Shown piece after piece: positions 37,140 through 45,496 of a DNA stretch of 64,000 nt (positions are counted from its first letter, which is position 1; each line of letters begins with the position of its first letter). The stretch comes from Bin87 sp963666865 (GTDB lineage Bacteria; Chloroflexota; Dehalococcoidia; Lucifugimonadales; UBA3495). The stretch is taken from assembly GCA_963666865.1 (NCBI GenBank), contig OY763072.1:992001-1056000 (forward strand). The letters are read 5' to 3'. Both the position numbers and the translations under genes were made by a program. The notes below the pieces were generated by a model that worked only from the letters and a program-made list of their open reading frames with translations, was not told the DNA's origin and did no database searches.

Positions 37140-37622
37140 ATGGCCACGCGCGATGAAAACCTGGCCACCGTGCGCCGCGTCCGCGAGGAACTGACCACCC
37201 TGCTGGACGGCATGGACTACTGCCTGGACTGGAAGGACGGCGACGGCTGGTGCGCCCGCGAAGTCCTCTACCACCTGGTGGACACGCCCGAGGGCGGCAT
37301 CGGCAGCGTCATCGCCGGCGTCCTGGACGGCTCCCTGGCCGAGGTGACCATCCTCCCCGACATCAGCAACATGACGCCGAAACGTATGGTCGCCGACATC
37401 GACGACGCCCTGGCCGGCCCGCTGTCCATCCTGCAAACCGCCGAGGATGCCATCGCCAACGCCACCGACGCGGATTTCCAGTCCCGCACGGCCCTGGCCC
37501 ACCTTCCCCACCGCGAAATCCACGAGACCCGCCCGGTCCAGTCCTTCATCGACGGCCTGGAGCGGCACTGGGGCGAGCATCTGAGTCAGTTGCGAGCCAT
37601 ACGGAACGCGCTGGGAATGTAG
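37140..37622 (+). CDS. DinB family protein
   Basis: 160 residues, four-helix-bundle type. Helix 1 region RRVREELTTLLDGMDYCLDW, helix 2 GWCAREVLYHLVDTPEGG (conserved His), and the C-terminal HWGEHLSQLRAIR with the last two histidines of the DinB/DfsB metal triad. Probably a metal-dependent hydrolase or thiol transferase of unknown substrate. AAGGAG precedes ATG 37140. The stop is the TAG of a GTAGGGG repeat. Confidence 0.75.
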   Translation: MATRDENLATVRRVREELTTLLDGMDYCLDWKDGDGWCAREVLYHLVDTPEGGIGSVIAGVLDGSLAEVTILPDISNMTPKRMVADIDDALAGPLSILQTAEDAIANATDADFQSRTALAHLPHREIHETRPVQSFIDGLERHWGEHLSQLRAIRNALGM

Positions 37623-37646
37623 GGGCGTCCGGCCGGTCGCCCCTAC
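37619..37646. repeat. GTAGGGGCG palindrome, ACCGGCCGGT-like core (imperfect)
   Basis: Lies between the DinB and RAYT genes and supplies the DinB stop. One arm base differs (GGGGCGTCCGG). Confidence 0.85.
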
Positions 37647-37660
37647 TCGGTGAACACATT

Positions 37661-38236
37661 ATGTGTGCTAATCCAAATCACAACGCCACCACCGAACGGT
37701 CGGGCCGGCGTTCCATCAGGTTACGGGATTACGATTATTCGCAAGTCGGTGCGTACTTCGTGACCATTTGCACGCACGACCGGGCGTGTATATTCGGAAA
37801 CATCGTGGACGGAGAGATGTGTTTGAATGCGATTGGCGAGATTACTGCGGAGGAATGGACAAAATCAGAGCGCGTTCGTGGTGAGATTGAACTCGACGAA
37901 TGGATTGTCATGCCCAACCACCTGCACGGGATCGTGTGGATCACCCACAACAGCGATAACCGCAACGTAGGGGCGACCGGCCGGTCGCCCCTACCGTCGG
38001 GACCTAAACCTCGTTCAATCGGTGCGATGGTTGCCGGTTTCAAATCAGCGGCAACAAAGCGCATCAACACGATATTGGGCACGCCCGGCGCACCCGTTTG
38101 GCAACGCAACTATTATGAGCATGTGATCCGCAATGAGGATGCTCTTGACCGCATACGCCAATACATTCGGGACAATCCGTCCAAATGGCAAGACGACCCG
38201 GATAACCCGGACAATTACCAACGCCGCGCCGGATAG
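37661..38236 (+). CDS. REP-associated tyrosine transposase (RAYT) 1
   Basis: 191 residues, Y1/IS200-like HUH enzyme. The N-terminal RLRDYDYSQVGAYFVTICTHDR is the RAYT signature, the metal-binding HUH motif is MPNHLHG (H87, H89) and the catalytic tyrosine is in QRNYYEHVIRN (Y151/Y152), followed by the RIRQYIRDNPSKW tail. Residues 103-111 (VGATGRSPL) are an in-frame GTAGGGGCG palindrome. It is flanked on both sides by palindromes of this family, the arrangement expected for RAYT and its REP substrates. Apparently intact. Confidence 0.9.
   Translation: MCANPNHNATTERSGRRSIRLRDYDYSQVGAYFVTICTHDRACIFGNIVDGEMCLNAIGEITAEEWTKSERVRGEIELDEWIVMPNHLHGIVWITHNSDNRNVGATGRSPLPSGPKPRSIGAMVAGFKSAATKRINTILGTPGAPVWQRNYYEHVIRNEDALDRIRQYIRDNPSKWQDDPDNPDNYQRRAG
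37967..37994. repeat. GTAGGGGCG palindrome inside RAYT 1, core ACCGGCCGGT
   Basis: Perfect 28-bp copy read through in frame as VGATGRSPL, between the HUH motif and the tyrosine of RAYT 1. Confidence 0.92.
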
Positions 38237-38256
38237 GGGCGACCGGCCGGTCGCCC
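38233..38256. repeat. GTAGGGGCG-family palindrome, split by the ISAs1-type element
   Basis: The left portion (ATAGGGGCGACCGGCCGG and on to CGCCC) ends at the insertion. The missing last bases (CTAC) follow the element at 39500-39503. It supplies the RAYT 1 stop codon (38234-38236). Confidence 0.88.
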
Positions 38257-39489
38257 CAGGGCAATCGCGTCTTATCCGAGGAGCACTTTGAGCAGGTAGT
38301 CCTCGTCCCATCCGGCGTTGAGGCGTTTGCCCTGGATGCCCACTTTCAGGGTTTTCTCGTTCTTCAACAGGTTGTGTCCGATCTGCCGCAGCGTGTTGAT
38401 GTTCTGTGGGCCATTGTCCTTGCGCACTCGGCACTGATCTTCCCGAAAGGTCACGTCAAGGGTCCAGTGCAACGAGTTTTCGATGCTCCAGTGGCTTCTG
38501 ATGGCAGCCAGCAGTTGTTCTGCCGAGGCCGCCAGACTGCTGATGTAGTAGCGGGGTTGGCTGGTTGATCCTTCTGTGGTTTGACGATGGCCCACCACCC
38601 TGACGGCGGCTTTCAGTTGCGGCCATTGCCCTTGGGGGTCCAGATAGTCCAGACAGTCTTGATCGGTGATGACCCAGCATTCCCGACGTTCCAGCCGTCC
38701 ATGCCCTTTCTCCACGGTTTCCGTGTGGTCATAGGACACCCCGTCAAAACCCAGCGCCTCGGCCCCTTCGAACAGGTCGCGGATGCCCTCGTGCAGTTGC
38801 CCTTGGTTCTCCTTCACCGTCAGCACGTAGTCGGCGCCGCCCTGGGTGATTTGCTGGGCGATCTCCCGCTGGCAGCCCATAGCATCGATAGTTACGATGC
38901 AACCGTGCAACTCCAACATCTCCAACAGTTGGGGAATGGCGGTGATCTCGTTGGATTTCTCCTCGGTTTTGACCTGACCCAAGGTCAGGGCGTTCTGCGT
39001 GGCCCAAGCGCTGACCATGTGGATGGCGCCCTTATTCCCAGCGCGGTCGTAGGACCGTCGGGCTGTCTTACCGTCAATGGCCACTACCTCGCCGGGCAAT
39101 AACTGGGCGATGGCCTGGGTCCAGGAGATGAAGCAGTCCTGCAACTGCACTGGGTCCAGCCGAGCGAAGACATCCCCGAAGGTATCATGGGACGGGATGC
39201 CGCCAGGCAGTTCCAAGAAGGATTGAAACCAGGCCAGCTTGCTCCTGCCGAAGAGCTCGATATGGACCCAAGAATCGGCGCCGCAGATGGTGGCGCAGAT
39301 CGCAATAGCAATGATGTCCACCAGTTTATGGCGTCGGGTGCGTTCTACCCGTGGGTCGTCAAGGTCAGCGAAATGATCGAGAATAGTTGCCTTGGGTGGT
39401 TGCGCCATGTCCGCCTGCCTCCGCGACCCTCAATATATCCTCCGACATTAACACATTTCTAAAAATCTCATTAAGACGCGATTGCCCTG
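38257..39489. mobile_element. ISAs1-type insertion sequence, 1233 bp
   Basis: Perfect 18-bp terminal inverted repeats CAGGGCAATCGCGTCTTA (38257-38274, inverted at 39472-39489). Perfect 10-bp target duplication CCGGTCGCCC (38247-38256, 39490-39499). One intact transposase. The target was the right arm of a GTAGGGGCG palindrome. Every boundary is seen directly. Confidence 0.95.
38272..39408 (-). CDS. ISAs1 family transposase
   Basis: 378 residues, full length. N-terminal DDE_Tnp_1-associated region (HFADLDDPRVERTRRHKL, IAICATICGADSW), then catalytic AIDGKTARRSYD (first Asp), VTIDAMGCQREIA (second Asp) and IRSHWSIENSLHWTLDV (Glu). The stop lies within the left terminal repeat. Intact, with perfect ends, so probably active or recently so. 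Confidence 0.95.
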   Translation of the reverse strand: MAQPPKATILDHFADLDDPRVERTRRHKLVDIIAIAICATICGADSWVHIELFGRSKLAWFQSFLELPGGIPSHDTFGDVFARLDPVQLQDCFISWTQAIAQLLPGEVVAIDGKTARRSYDRAGNKGAIHMVSAWATQNALTLGQVKTEEKSNEITAIPQLLEMLELHGCIVTIDAMGCQREIAQQITQGGADYVLTVKENQGQLHEGIRDLFEGAEALGFDGVSYDHTETVEKGHGRLERRECWVITDQDCLDYLDPQGQWPQLKAAVRVVGHRQTTEGSTSQPRYYISSLAASAEQLLAAIRSHWSIENSLHWTLDVTFREDQCRVRKDNGPQNINTLRQIGHNLLKNEKTLKVGIQGKRLNAGWDEDYLLKVLLG

Positions 39490-39572
39490 CCGGTCGCCCC
39501 TACGTTTGACACCCCGCCCGCGCATGGCTATATTCCGCCTAACGCCATTATAGAAACTGGAGGAAACTCAAT

Positions 39573-40424
39573 ATGACTACACAGCGAGGACGACAGAGGT
39601 TTGAAGCGGGCAACGTCGCGTTCGTGGTCCAGCATGAACTGTGGGATGGCAACATCCAGGACCACTCCGACCAGGGCGTGGTAATTCTCGTCGAGGTCGG
39701 CGACCAGACCGCCCTGCGCTTCAACTGCTTCGACATCGAGAAGAGCTACGTCTATGCCCCCGACGGCGAGAGCGTGCAGTACCGCATGGACCACACGGTG
39801 GACGGCAACCCCATCGGCTGGTCTGTGAAGACCATCCGCAACAATCTGGCCGCCATGCTGACCCGGGCCGGCCATGCCGACGCCGCCGGCGCGCTGGACC
39901 AGGCCGCCATCAACGCCGCGCTGGAAGAGGTGGACGGCACCGCGCGGGTCAAGTTCGCCGGCGAGCGCAACACCGTCAAGCACAATCGGGGCACCGACAT
40001 CATCGAGGCGGGCAACATCCGCTTCGGACTGGAAATGCGCCGCCAGGCCTCCGGCGACGGCGGTCTCGCCATCCACGTCCTCAGCGACCTGGCCGGCAAC
40101 ACCGGCCGTGTCTTCACCGAGGAGACCGAGCTGCTGGCCTTCGACTGCTTCCGCGACGAGCCTCACTACCACTACGGCCCCCGCAACAAGAACCACCGCA
40201 TCTTCTGGGACAAGACCCTCGTCCCCGACCCCCTGGGTTGGTGCCTGGACCAGTTCAAGACCGGCAAGCTCAAGGCCATGCTGGAACGCGCCGGCTACCC
40301 CGGCGTCGCCGCCGACCTGGACGAAGACCTCCTCGCCTCCGTCATTCCCCAGGTGGAAGCCCGGGGACGGGAGATGGAAGCCGACGGCATACCGGCGGAG
40401 GTAACCCCCAACCTGGTGCAGTAG
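39573..40424 (+). CDS. hypothetical protein with two repeated domains
   Basis: 283 residues, no family recognised with confidence. It is an internal duplication: FEAGNVAFVVQHELW (from about 10) and IEAGNIRFGLEMRRQ (from about 145), each followed by a segment with ALRFNCFDIEKSYVYAPD or ELLAFDCFRDEPHYHYGP, and then a D(P/N)xGW motif (PIGWSVK, PLGWCLD). Cytoplasmic, acidic, many His/Asp residues in the second half. GGAGG precedes ATG 39573. It follows the ISAs1 element; no functional link is visible. Confidence 0.6.
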   Translation: MTTQRGRQRFEAGNVAFVVQHELWDGNIQDHSDQGVVILVEVGDQTALRFNCFDIEKSYVYAPDGESVQYRMDHTVDGNPIGWSVKTIRNNLAAMLTRAGHADAAGALDQAAINAALEEVDGTARVKFAGERNTVKHNRGTDIIEAGNIRFGLEMRRQASGDGGLAIHVLSDLAGNTGRVFTEETELLAFDCFRDEPHYHYGPRNKNHRIFWDKTLVPDPLGWCLDQFKTGKLKAMLERAGYPGVAADLDEDLLASVIPQVEARGREMEADGIPAEVTPNLVQ

Positions 40425-40568
40425 CAGACTGCCCGAAACCAGGCAAACGCAGCCTCCCCAACCGCCGCCGGCCCCCTCGGCGGCGGTTGTTTTCATTGGC
40501 GGCATTGACGAACTCCCCGGCAGTCTGCAACTATGAAACACAGACATTCGGCACAGGCGGAAACTACG

Positions 40569-40853
40569 ATGGTCATAATACAACTGGAAATATCCGACGA
40601 GGACCAAGAGCGCTTTGCCCGGCAGGCCGAGCGGGAAGGCAAGACGCTGGACGCCTGGTTGATTGGTGTGGCCAAGCAGCGCATCATGGAGCCGCAAGCG
40701 GGGAAACAGGCGCGGAAGTTCGAGTCCCCGGACGAGATCCGAGAATATTTGCGAGCGCATAGCAACCTCGATGGGTTGGAACGGGAACCCGATTGGGAAG
40801 AGCACCTGCGGATATTAGACCTGTCGAAACGACAAGGATTGCCTGTCATATGA
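40569..40853 (+). CDS. VapB-type antitoxin (putative)
   Basis: 94 residues from ATG 40569. A short beta strand (VIIQLEISDED) and a helical ribbon-helix-helix-like segment (FARQAEREGKTLDAWLIGVAKQRI) are followed by a toxin-binding tail. Its stop overlaps the start of the PIN-domain toxin gene (ATGA). An upstream ATG at 40533 is possible. Called from position and fold-type sequence rather than a specific family. Confidence 0.65.
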   Translation: MVIIQLEISDEDQERFARQAEREGKTLDAWLIGVAKQRIMEPQAGKQARKFESPDEIREYLRAHSNLDGLEREPDWEEHLRILDLSKRQGLPVI

Positions 40854-41245
40854 CGTTCACCGATACGAACGTGTTCGTGTACGCGGTGGGCGGCCCGCAC
40901 CCGCTGCAAGAAGCGGCTTGGAACTTTCTGGAGACCTCTCACCAAACCGGGACGCCGTTGTGCACCTCGGCGGAAGTGGTGCAGGAGTTGATCCATATTT
41001 TCCTCCCCGTGGGAAGATACCAATCCTTCGATTCTGCGATGGATTTGATCACCGACTTCGGTGTAGATGTCTGGCCTCTGGAAGCAGCCGATGTGCTGCT
41101 GGCCCGCCAGCTTCACGAGGAACATCCCCACCTCTCCGCCCGCGACCTTTGCCATCTCGCCAGTTGCCTGCGTCGGGGCATCGACGAGATGATGACCTTT
41201 GACCAAACCTTGGCCGCCGCCTTCGACAACGCATTCACATCATAA
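40850..41245 (+). CDS. VapC-type PIN-domain toxin ribonuclease
   Basis: 131 residues. The acidic PIN residues are all visible: D5 in FTDTNVFVYAV, E in SAEVVQELIHI, D in LSARDLCHLA and D in MMTFDQTLAAA. A type II toxin that cleaves tRNA or rRNA; autoregulation by the VapBC complex is usual. Translation is coupled to the antitoxin gene. It sits directly before a restriction-modification gene. Confidence 0.88.
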   Translation: MTFTDTNVFVYAVGGPHPLQEAAWNFLETSHQTGTPLCTSAEVVQELIHIFLPVGRYQSFDSAMDLITDFGVDVWPLEAADVLLARQLHEEHPHLSARDLCHLASCLRRGIDEMMTFDQTLAAAFDNAFTS

Positions 41246-41268
41246 CTCCGCACTCGTGCATCTCCGTC

Positions 41269-44200
41269 ATGCCCACCTACCCCCACATCCAACGCTACCG
41301 CGCCGACCTGGAGCAGCTGGTCCGGTTCGGCGGCTCCGATAGCGAGCTGAACATCCGCCCGGCCTTCCAGAACTGCCTCGCCGCCTACTGCGCCGACCAC
41401 CGGGAGCGCCTCATGCTGGTGCCCGAGCTGCGCGTGGGCAACGCCAGCGCCAGCATAATCCCCGACGGCACCGTGAAAGACTCCCTCCGCATGGCCCGGG
41501 GCTACTGGGAGGCCAAGGACTCCCACGACGACCTGGACACCGAAATCCAGGCCAAGTTCAACCGCGGCTACCCCCGCGACAACATCGTCTTCGAGGACTC
41601 CCAAACCGCCGTCCTCTTCCAGAACGGCGCCGAGGCCATGCGCGTCGATATGTCCCAGCCCCGGGACCTCCATCGCCTCATCCGCCGCTTCCTGGACTAT
41701 GAGCTTCCCGAAATCGAAGAGTTTCGCCACGCTCGCCAGCAGTTCAAGGCCGACCTGCCCGCCGTCCTGGAAAACCTCCGCGCCACCGTCGCCGACGCCG
41801 AGGCCGCCAACCCTGACTACCAGGACGCCGCCGCCCTCTTCCTCAACCTCTGTCGCCGCAGCATCAGCCCCGACGTATCCGACGCCGACGTGCGGGAGAT
41901 GCTCCTCCAGCACATCCTCACCGAGGACATCTTCCTCCGCGTCTTCTCCAACGTCCAGTTCCACCGCGAGAACAACGTCGCCCGCCAGCTGGACGCCCTG
42001 GCCCAGACCTTCTTCACCGGCCCCGTGCGCCGCGCGGCCATCGACCGCCTCCGCGCCTACTACGCCGCCATCGGGCGCACCGCCGACGAAATCGCCGACT
42101 ACGCCGAAAAGCAGCAGTTCCTCAAGGCCATCTACGAGGACTTCTACCAGGCCTACAACCCCGCCGCCGCCGACCGCCTGGGCGTCGTCTATACCCCCAA
42201 CGAGGTCGTCGATTTCATCATCCGGGGCACGGACCATCTGCTCCAAAAGCACTTCGGCAAGACCCTGGCCGACGACAACGTGCGCATCCTGGACCCGGCC
42301 ACCGGCACCGGCACCTTCATCACCAACCTCATCAACTACCTGCCCGCCGACCGGCTGGAGCATAAGTACCGCCACGAAATCTACGCCAACGAGGTGGCGA
42401 TACTCCCCTACTACATCGCCAACCTCAACATCGAGTACACCTACCAGGAACGCACCGGCCGCTACCTGGAGTTCCCCAACCTGTGCTTCGTGGATACGCT
42501 GGACAACATGGACTGGCAGGGCGCCGGGGCCAGCGGCGGCGCCGTAACCCGCCAGGCCGCCTTCAACCTGGGCGGCTTGTCGGAAGAAAACTGGATCCGC
42601 GTCCAGGAACAGAACGAGCAGCCCATCAGCGTAATCATCGGCAATCCGCCGTACAACGCCAACCAGCAGAACGAAAACGACAACAACAAGAACCGCGAAT
42701 ACCCCGACATTGACCGCCGCATCCGCGACACCTACATCGCTGCCAGCACCGCGCAGAAAACCAAGCAGTACGATATGTACAAGCGGTTCATCCGCTGGGC
42801 CTCCGACCGTCTGGCCGACGACGGAATCATTGGGTTTGTCAGCAACAGCGCGTTTCTGGACGCCCGGCAGGACGACGGCTTCCGCAAGGTGGTTGCCGAG
42901 GAATTCAACGAGCTGTGGGCAATTGACTTGAAGGGCAACGCGCGCACCAGCGGTGAACGCCGGCGGCAAGAGGGCGGCAACGTCTTTGACGACAAAATCC
43001 GCGTCGGCGTCGCCATCTACTTCCTGGTCCGTCGGAAAGATGCCGACGGTTTCAAGGTGTATTACAACGACGTTCGCCCCTATCTCAAAGCGCCCGACAA
43101 GGTTGATTACATCAAGGACAAAACCCTTGCCAATTTCGCCTTCTCCGAGATTGCCCCTGATACTAACGGGCAGTGGCTCAATCAGAGCGACGGCACTTTT
43201 CAGCAATTGATACCCCTGGCTAATCGGGAGACCAAGCTGGCCAAAACCGTTGCCGATGAGCAGGCCGTGTTTGGGCTGTATTCGCAGGGAGTGATTACCG
43301 CTCGCGATGAATGGGTTTATGACTTTGACATTGACCACCTCGGAAGGAAGGTTCGCGCATTTATCAATGAATACGAGGAAAGTCGAGCTCAGTACGGTGG
43401 CACAACATTTGACGACGCTGAATTGGGCACCGTCATCAAGTGGACACGCGCACTCAAACGGCAATTGCGGTTGGATATTCCCAATACATTTGACAGAACC
43501 GGAATTCGGCACACCATTTACCGACCGTTTGTAGGCAAAAAACTGTACTTCGATTCCAGATTGAATGAAATGCAGTACCAATTGCCCAGCATATTTCCAA
43601 ACGATGACAACCGCGAAAACATAATCATCTGTTTCTCTGGGGTTGCATCTACCAAACCGTTCCAAGTGCTGGCGACTGACACATTGCCAAACTTTGACAC
43701 GCTGGAAAAGACCCAATGCCTCCCCCTCTACCGCTATACGGCGGACGGCGAGCGCGTCAGCAACATCACCGAATGGGGCCTGCGCCAGTTCCGCGAGCAT
43801 TACGGCGACGACGCCATCACCGCCGAGGACATCTTCGCCTACACCTACGCCATGCTCCACGATCCGGCCTACCGCCAGCGCTACGAGATCGACCTCCGCC
43901 GCGAGTTCCCCCGCGTCTATTTCCAGCCGGACTTCCACTGGTGGGCCCAGAAGGGCCGCGAGCTCCTGGACCTCCACCTGAACTTCGAGACGGCAGAACC
44001 CTGGCCCCTGCAACACGTAGGGGCGAATAATCATTCGCCCCCGTCCCACCCGTCGCCCGCATCGCCCGCATTGCCCCCGTCTCCCTCGTCTCTCGCGTCG
44101 CTCCCGCCGGGGACCGCCGGTGGGAATGTAGGGGCGACGCATGCGTCGCCCCTACGCGGCGGAAACACGCCCCGCCCCATCCTCCGCGCCGACAAAGACC

Positions 44201-44622
44201 GCAACCGCATCATCCTGGACGACCAGACCACCCTGACCGGCATCCCCAACGAAGCCTGGTGGTACGAACTGGGCAGCCGCTCCGCCCTGGAATGGGTCCT
44301 CGACCAGTACAAGGAGCGCAAACCCCGCGACCCCACCATCCGCGAACGCTTCAACACCTACCGCTTCGCCGACCACAAGGAGCGCGTCATCGACCTGCTG
44401 GCCCGCGTCTGCACGGTCAGCGTGGCGACGGTGGACATCGTGGGGGATCTGGATCTGCGGACGGAAATCGACCCGGACGAGGGGCGGGAGCTGCGGCTGG
44501 AAACTTTGGTGGAGTTGCTGGAGTACGAGCTGAAAGTGCGAGCGGCCGGCCGCTCCGTCATGCCTGATGAGGATTTCGACCGTCTGAAGGAAGACCTCAG
44601 AGGGTATGGCCGTTACCCATGA
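41269..44622 (+). CDS. single-chain restriction endonuclease-methyltransferase (type IIG/ISP-like, no helicase)
   Basis: 1117 residues. N-terminal PD-(D/E)xK nuclease signature: PDG (65-67) and EAK (81-83, GYWEAKDS). A helical connector follows, then an N6-adenine methyltransferase with motif I DPATGTGTF (342-350) and motif IV NPPY (459-462), and a long C-terminal target-recognition part. There is no helicase motif, which sets it apart from type ISP enzymes of the LlaBIII kind. Two GTAGGGGCG palindromes are read in frame near residues 917 and 954 (VGANNHSPP, VGATHASPL), bracketing a Pro/Ser/Ala stretch, probably a surface linker. It overlaps the toxin gene by 4 bp. Confidence 0.88.
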   Translation: MPTYPHIQRYRADLEQLVRFGGSDSELNIRPAFQNCLAAYCADHRERLMLVPELRVGNASASIIPDGTVKDSLRMARGYWEAKDSHDDLDTEIQAKFNRGYPRDNIVFEDSQTAVLFQNGAEAMRVDMSQPRDLHRLIRRFLDYELPEIEEFRHARQQFKADLPAVLENLRATVADAEAANPDYQDAAALFLNLCRRSISPDVSDADVREMLLQHILTEDIFLRVFSNVQFHRENNVARQLDALAQTFFTGPVRRAAIDRLRAYYAAIGRTADEIADYAEKQQFLKAIYEDFYQAYNPAAADRLGVVYTPNEVVDFIIRGTDHLLQKHFGKTLADDNVRILDPATGTGTFITNLINYLPADRLEHKYRHEIYANEVAILPYYIANLNIEYTYQERTGRYLEFPNLCFVDTLDNMDWQGAGASGGAVTRQAAFNLGGLSEENWIRVQEQNEQPISVIIGNPPYNANQQNENDNNKNREYPDIDRRIRDTYIAASTAQKTKQYDMYKRFIRWASDRLADDGIIGFVSNSAFLDARQDDGFRKVVAEEFNELWAIDLKGNARTSGERRRQEGGNVFDDKIRVGVAIYFLVRRKDADGFKVYYNDVRPYLKAPDKVDYIKDKTLANFAFSEIAPDTNGQWLNQSDGTFQQLIPLANRETKLAKTVADEQAVFGLYSQGVITARDEWVYDFDIDHLGRKVRAFINEYEESRAQYGGTTFDDAELGTVIKWTRALKRQLRLDIPNTFDRTGIRHTIYRPFVGKKLYFDSRLNEMQYQLPSIFPNDDNRENIIICFSGVASTKPFQVLATDTLPNFDTLEKTQCLPLYRYTADGERVSNITEWGLRQFREHYGDDAITAEDIFAYTYAMLHDPAYRQRYEIDLRREFPRVYFQPDFHWWAQKGRELLDLHLNFETAEPWPLQHVGANNHSPPSHPSPASPALPPSPSSLASLPPGTAGGNVGATHASPLRGGNTPRPILRADKDRNRIILDDQTTLTGIPNEAWWYELGSRSALEWVLDQYKERKPRDPTIRERFNTYRFADHKERVIDLLARVCTVSVATVDIVGDLDLRTEIDPDEGRELRLETLVELLEYELKVRAAGRSVMPDEDFDRLKEDLRGYGRYP
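44017..44042. repeat. GTAGGGGCG palindrome inside the RM gene, core AATAATCATT
   Basis: Read as VGANNHSP in the restriction-methylation enzyme. The right arm has lost its last bases. Confidence 0.85.
44128..44155. repeat. GTAGGGGCG palindrome inside the RM gene, core ACGCATGCGT
   Basis: Perfect 28-bp copy, read in frame as VGATHASPL, 111 bp after the previous copy. Confidence 0.92.
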
Positions 44623-44879
44623 GCTATGACGTCGTGTTTAGCCGGCGCGCTGAGGACGATTTATCCGGGTTGGACCGTGGGATAGAACAACGGGTGCGTA
44701 ACAGAATCGGCGAAATGGCAGCGTCAGCCCGAACCTGGCAACATCAGGCGCTGACCGGGCAATTTCGCGGCCTGTTCCGTTTGCGGGTGGGCAGCTACCG
44801 CGCCAGATACGACCTCGACCACGCCAACCGCCTCATAATAGTGCTCCGGGTACAGCACCGCAGCGATGCGTACCGATAG
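44619..44879 (+). CDS. RelE/ParE family toxin
   Basis: 86 residues. Sequence VVFSRRAEDDLSGLDRGIEQRVRNRI, LTGQFRGLFRLRVGSYRARYDLD and IIVLRVQHRSDAYR is that of the RelE/ParE fold (ribosome-dependent mRNase or gyrase inhibitor). The start overlaps the stop of the RM gene (ATGA). There is no separate antitoxin gene; the end of the RM protein (SVMPDEDFDRLKEDLRGYGRYP without its first residues) resembles the tail of a Phd/RelB antitoxin, which may mean an ancient fusion. Confidence 0.85.
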   Translation: MSYDVVFSRRAEDDLSGLDRGIEQRVRNRIGEMAASARTWQHQALTGQFRGLFRLRVGSYRARYDLDHANRLIIVLRVQHRSDAYR

Positions 44880-44928
44880 GGGGTAGATGCGGTTTGAGGC
44901 AGCGTTGCAATTCAGCTGGTTACGACTC

Positions 44929-44956
44929 GTAGGGGCGAATAATCATTCGCCCCTAC
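44929..44956. repeat. GTAGGGGCG palindrome, core AATAATCATT
   Basis: 28-bp copy downstream of the RelE/ParE gene, a few bases behind a decayed copy of the MITE end at 44898. Confidence 0.9.
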
Positions 44957-45047
44957 CCCTGCCCCGGCGGCGCCCCGCCCCCTGCCCTCGCCGGCGCCCA
45001 CCCAATCCTGCCCATCCCCTAATCCGGCAAATCCTGATACTGACACC

Positions 45048-45169
45048 GGTAGCGTTGCAATTTAGGTGGTCTGATACCCGGTGGGGTAGGGGCGACGCAT
45101 GCGTCGCCCCTACGTCCGAGGTCGAAATACAGGTTCGGCATATCAAACCACCTAAAACGGAACGCTACC
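45048..45169. mobile_element. MITE, 122 bp, carrying a GTAGGGGCG palindrome
   Basis: 29-bp imperfect terminal inverted repeats starting GGTAGCGTT and containing TTTAGGTGGT (25 of 29 match), at 45048-45076 and 45141-45169. A perfect 10-bp duplication TACTGACACC flanks it (45038-45047, 45170-45179). The centre is a complete palindrome (45086-45113). No coding capacity, and no matching transposase in the window. Confidence 0.85.
45086..45113. repeat. GTAGGGGCG palindrome in the MITE, core ACGCATGCGT
   Basis: Perfect 28-bp copy nested in the 122-bp MITE. Confidence 0.9.
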
Positions 45170-45496
45170 TACTGACACCTTCCCCCTTGACCGCACCGTA
45201 ACAGAACATATACCCTAAATCTGTCTAGGCAAAACAGCTGTTTCATCCCGATCTCAAAAGGCAGGATTTCACTTCGACGGCCAACCCCCGTCAGTTTCCA
45301 AAATCGCAACCGGTCGCACTCGGCAAGGCTCAGTTAGACCCGACCACCTCAATCGGATTGCCGGCTCGACCACCGGGACTGTCCGTGCCCGCGCGCAGGC
45401 GCGCCTCTGGTGCGCTGAGTACACGAAAAAGTAGGGAAAAATAGTTGCGTACCCCAACCGGCCGTATGCTGACAACGAAGTGCTGCTGCTGCAAAG

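Noticed and set aside
37250..37660. N-terminal extension of RAYT 1 back into the DinB gene
   Set aside because: The upstream part is the DinB gene in another frame and the intervening repeat; the RAYT family starts close to ATG 37661.
41113..44142. Long open frame of about 1000 codons antisense to the restriction-methylation gene
   Set aside because: High-GC coding sequence leaves the antisense frame open by chance; the sense strand has clear nuclease and methylase motifs.
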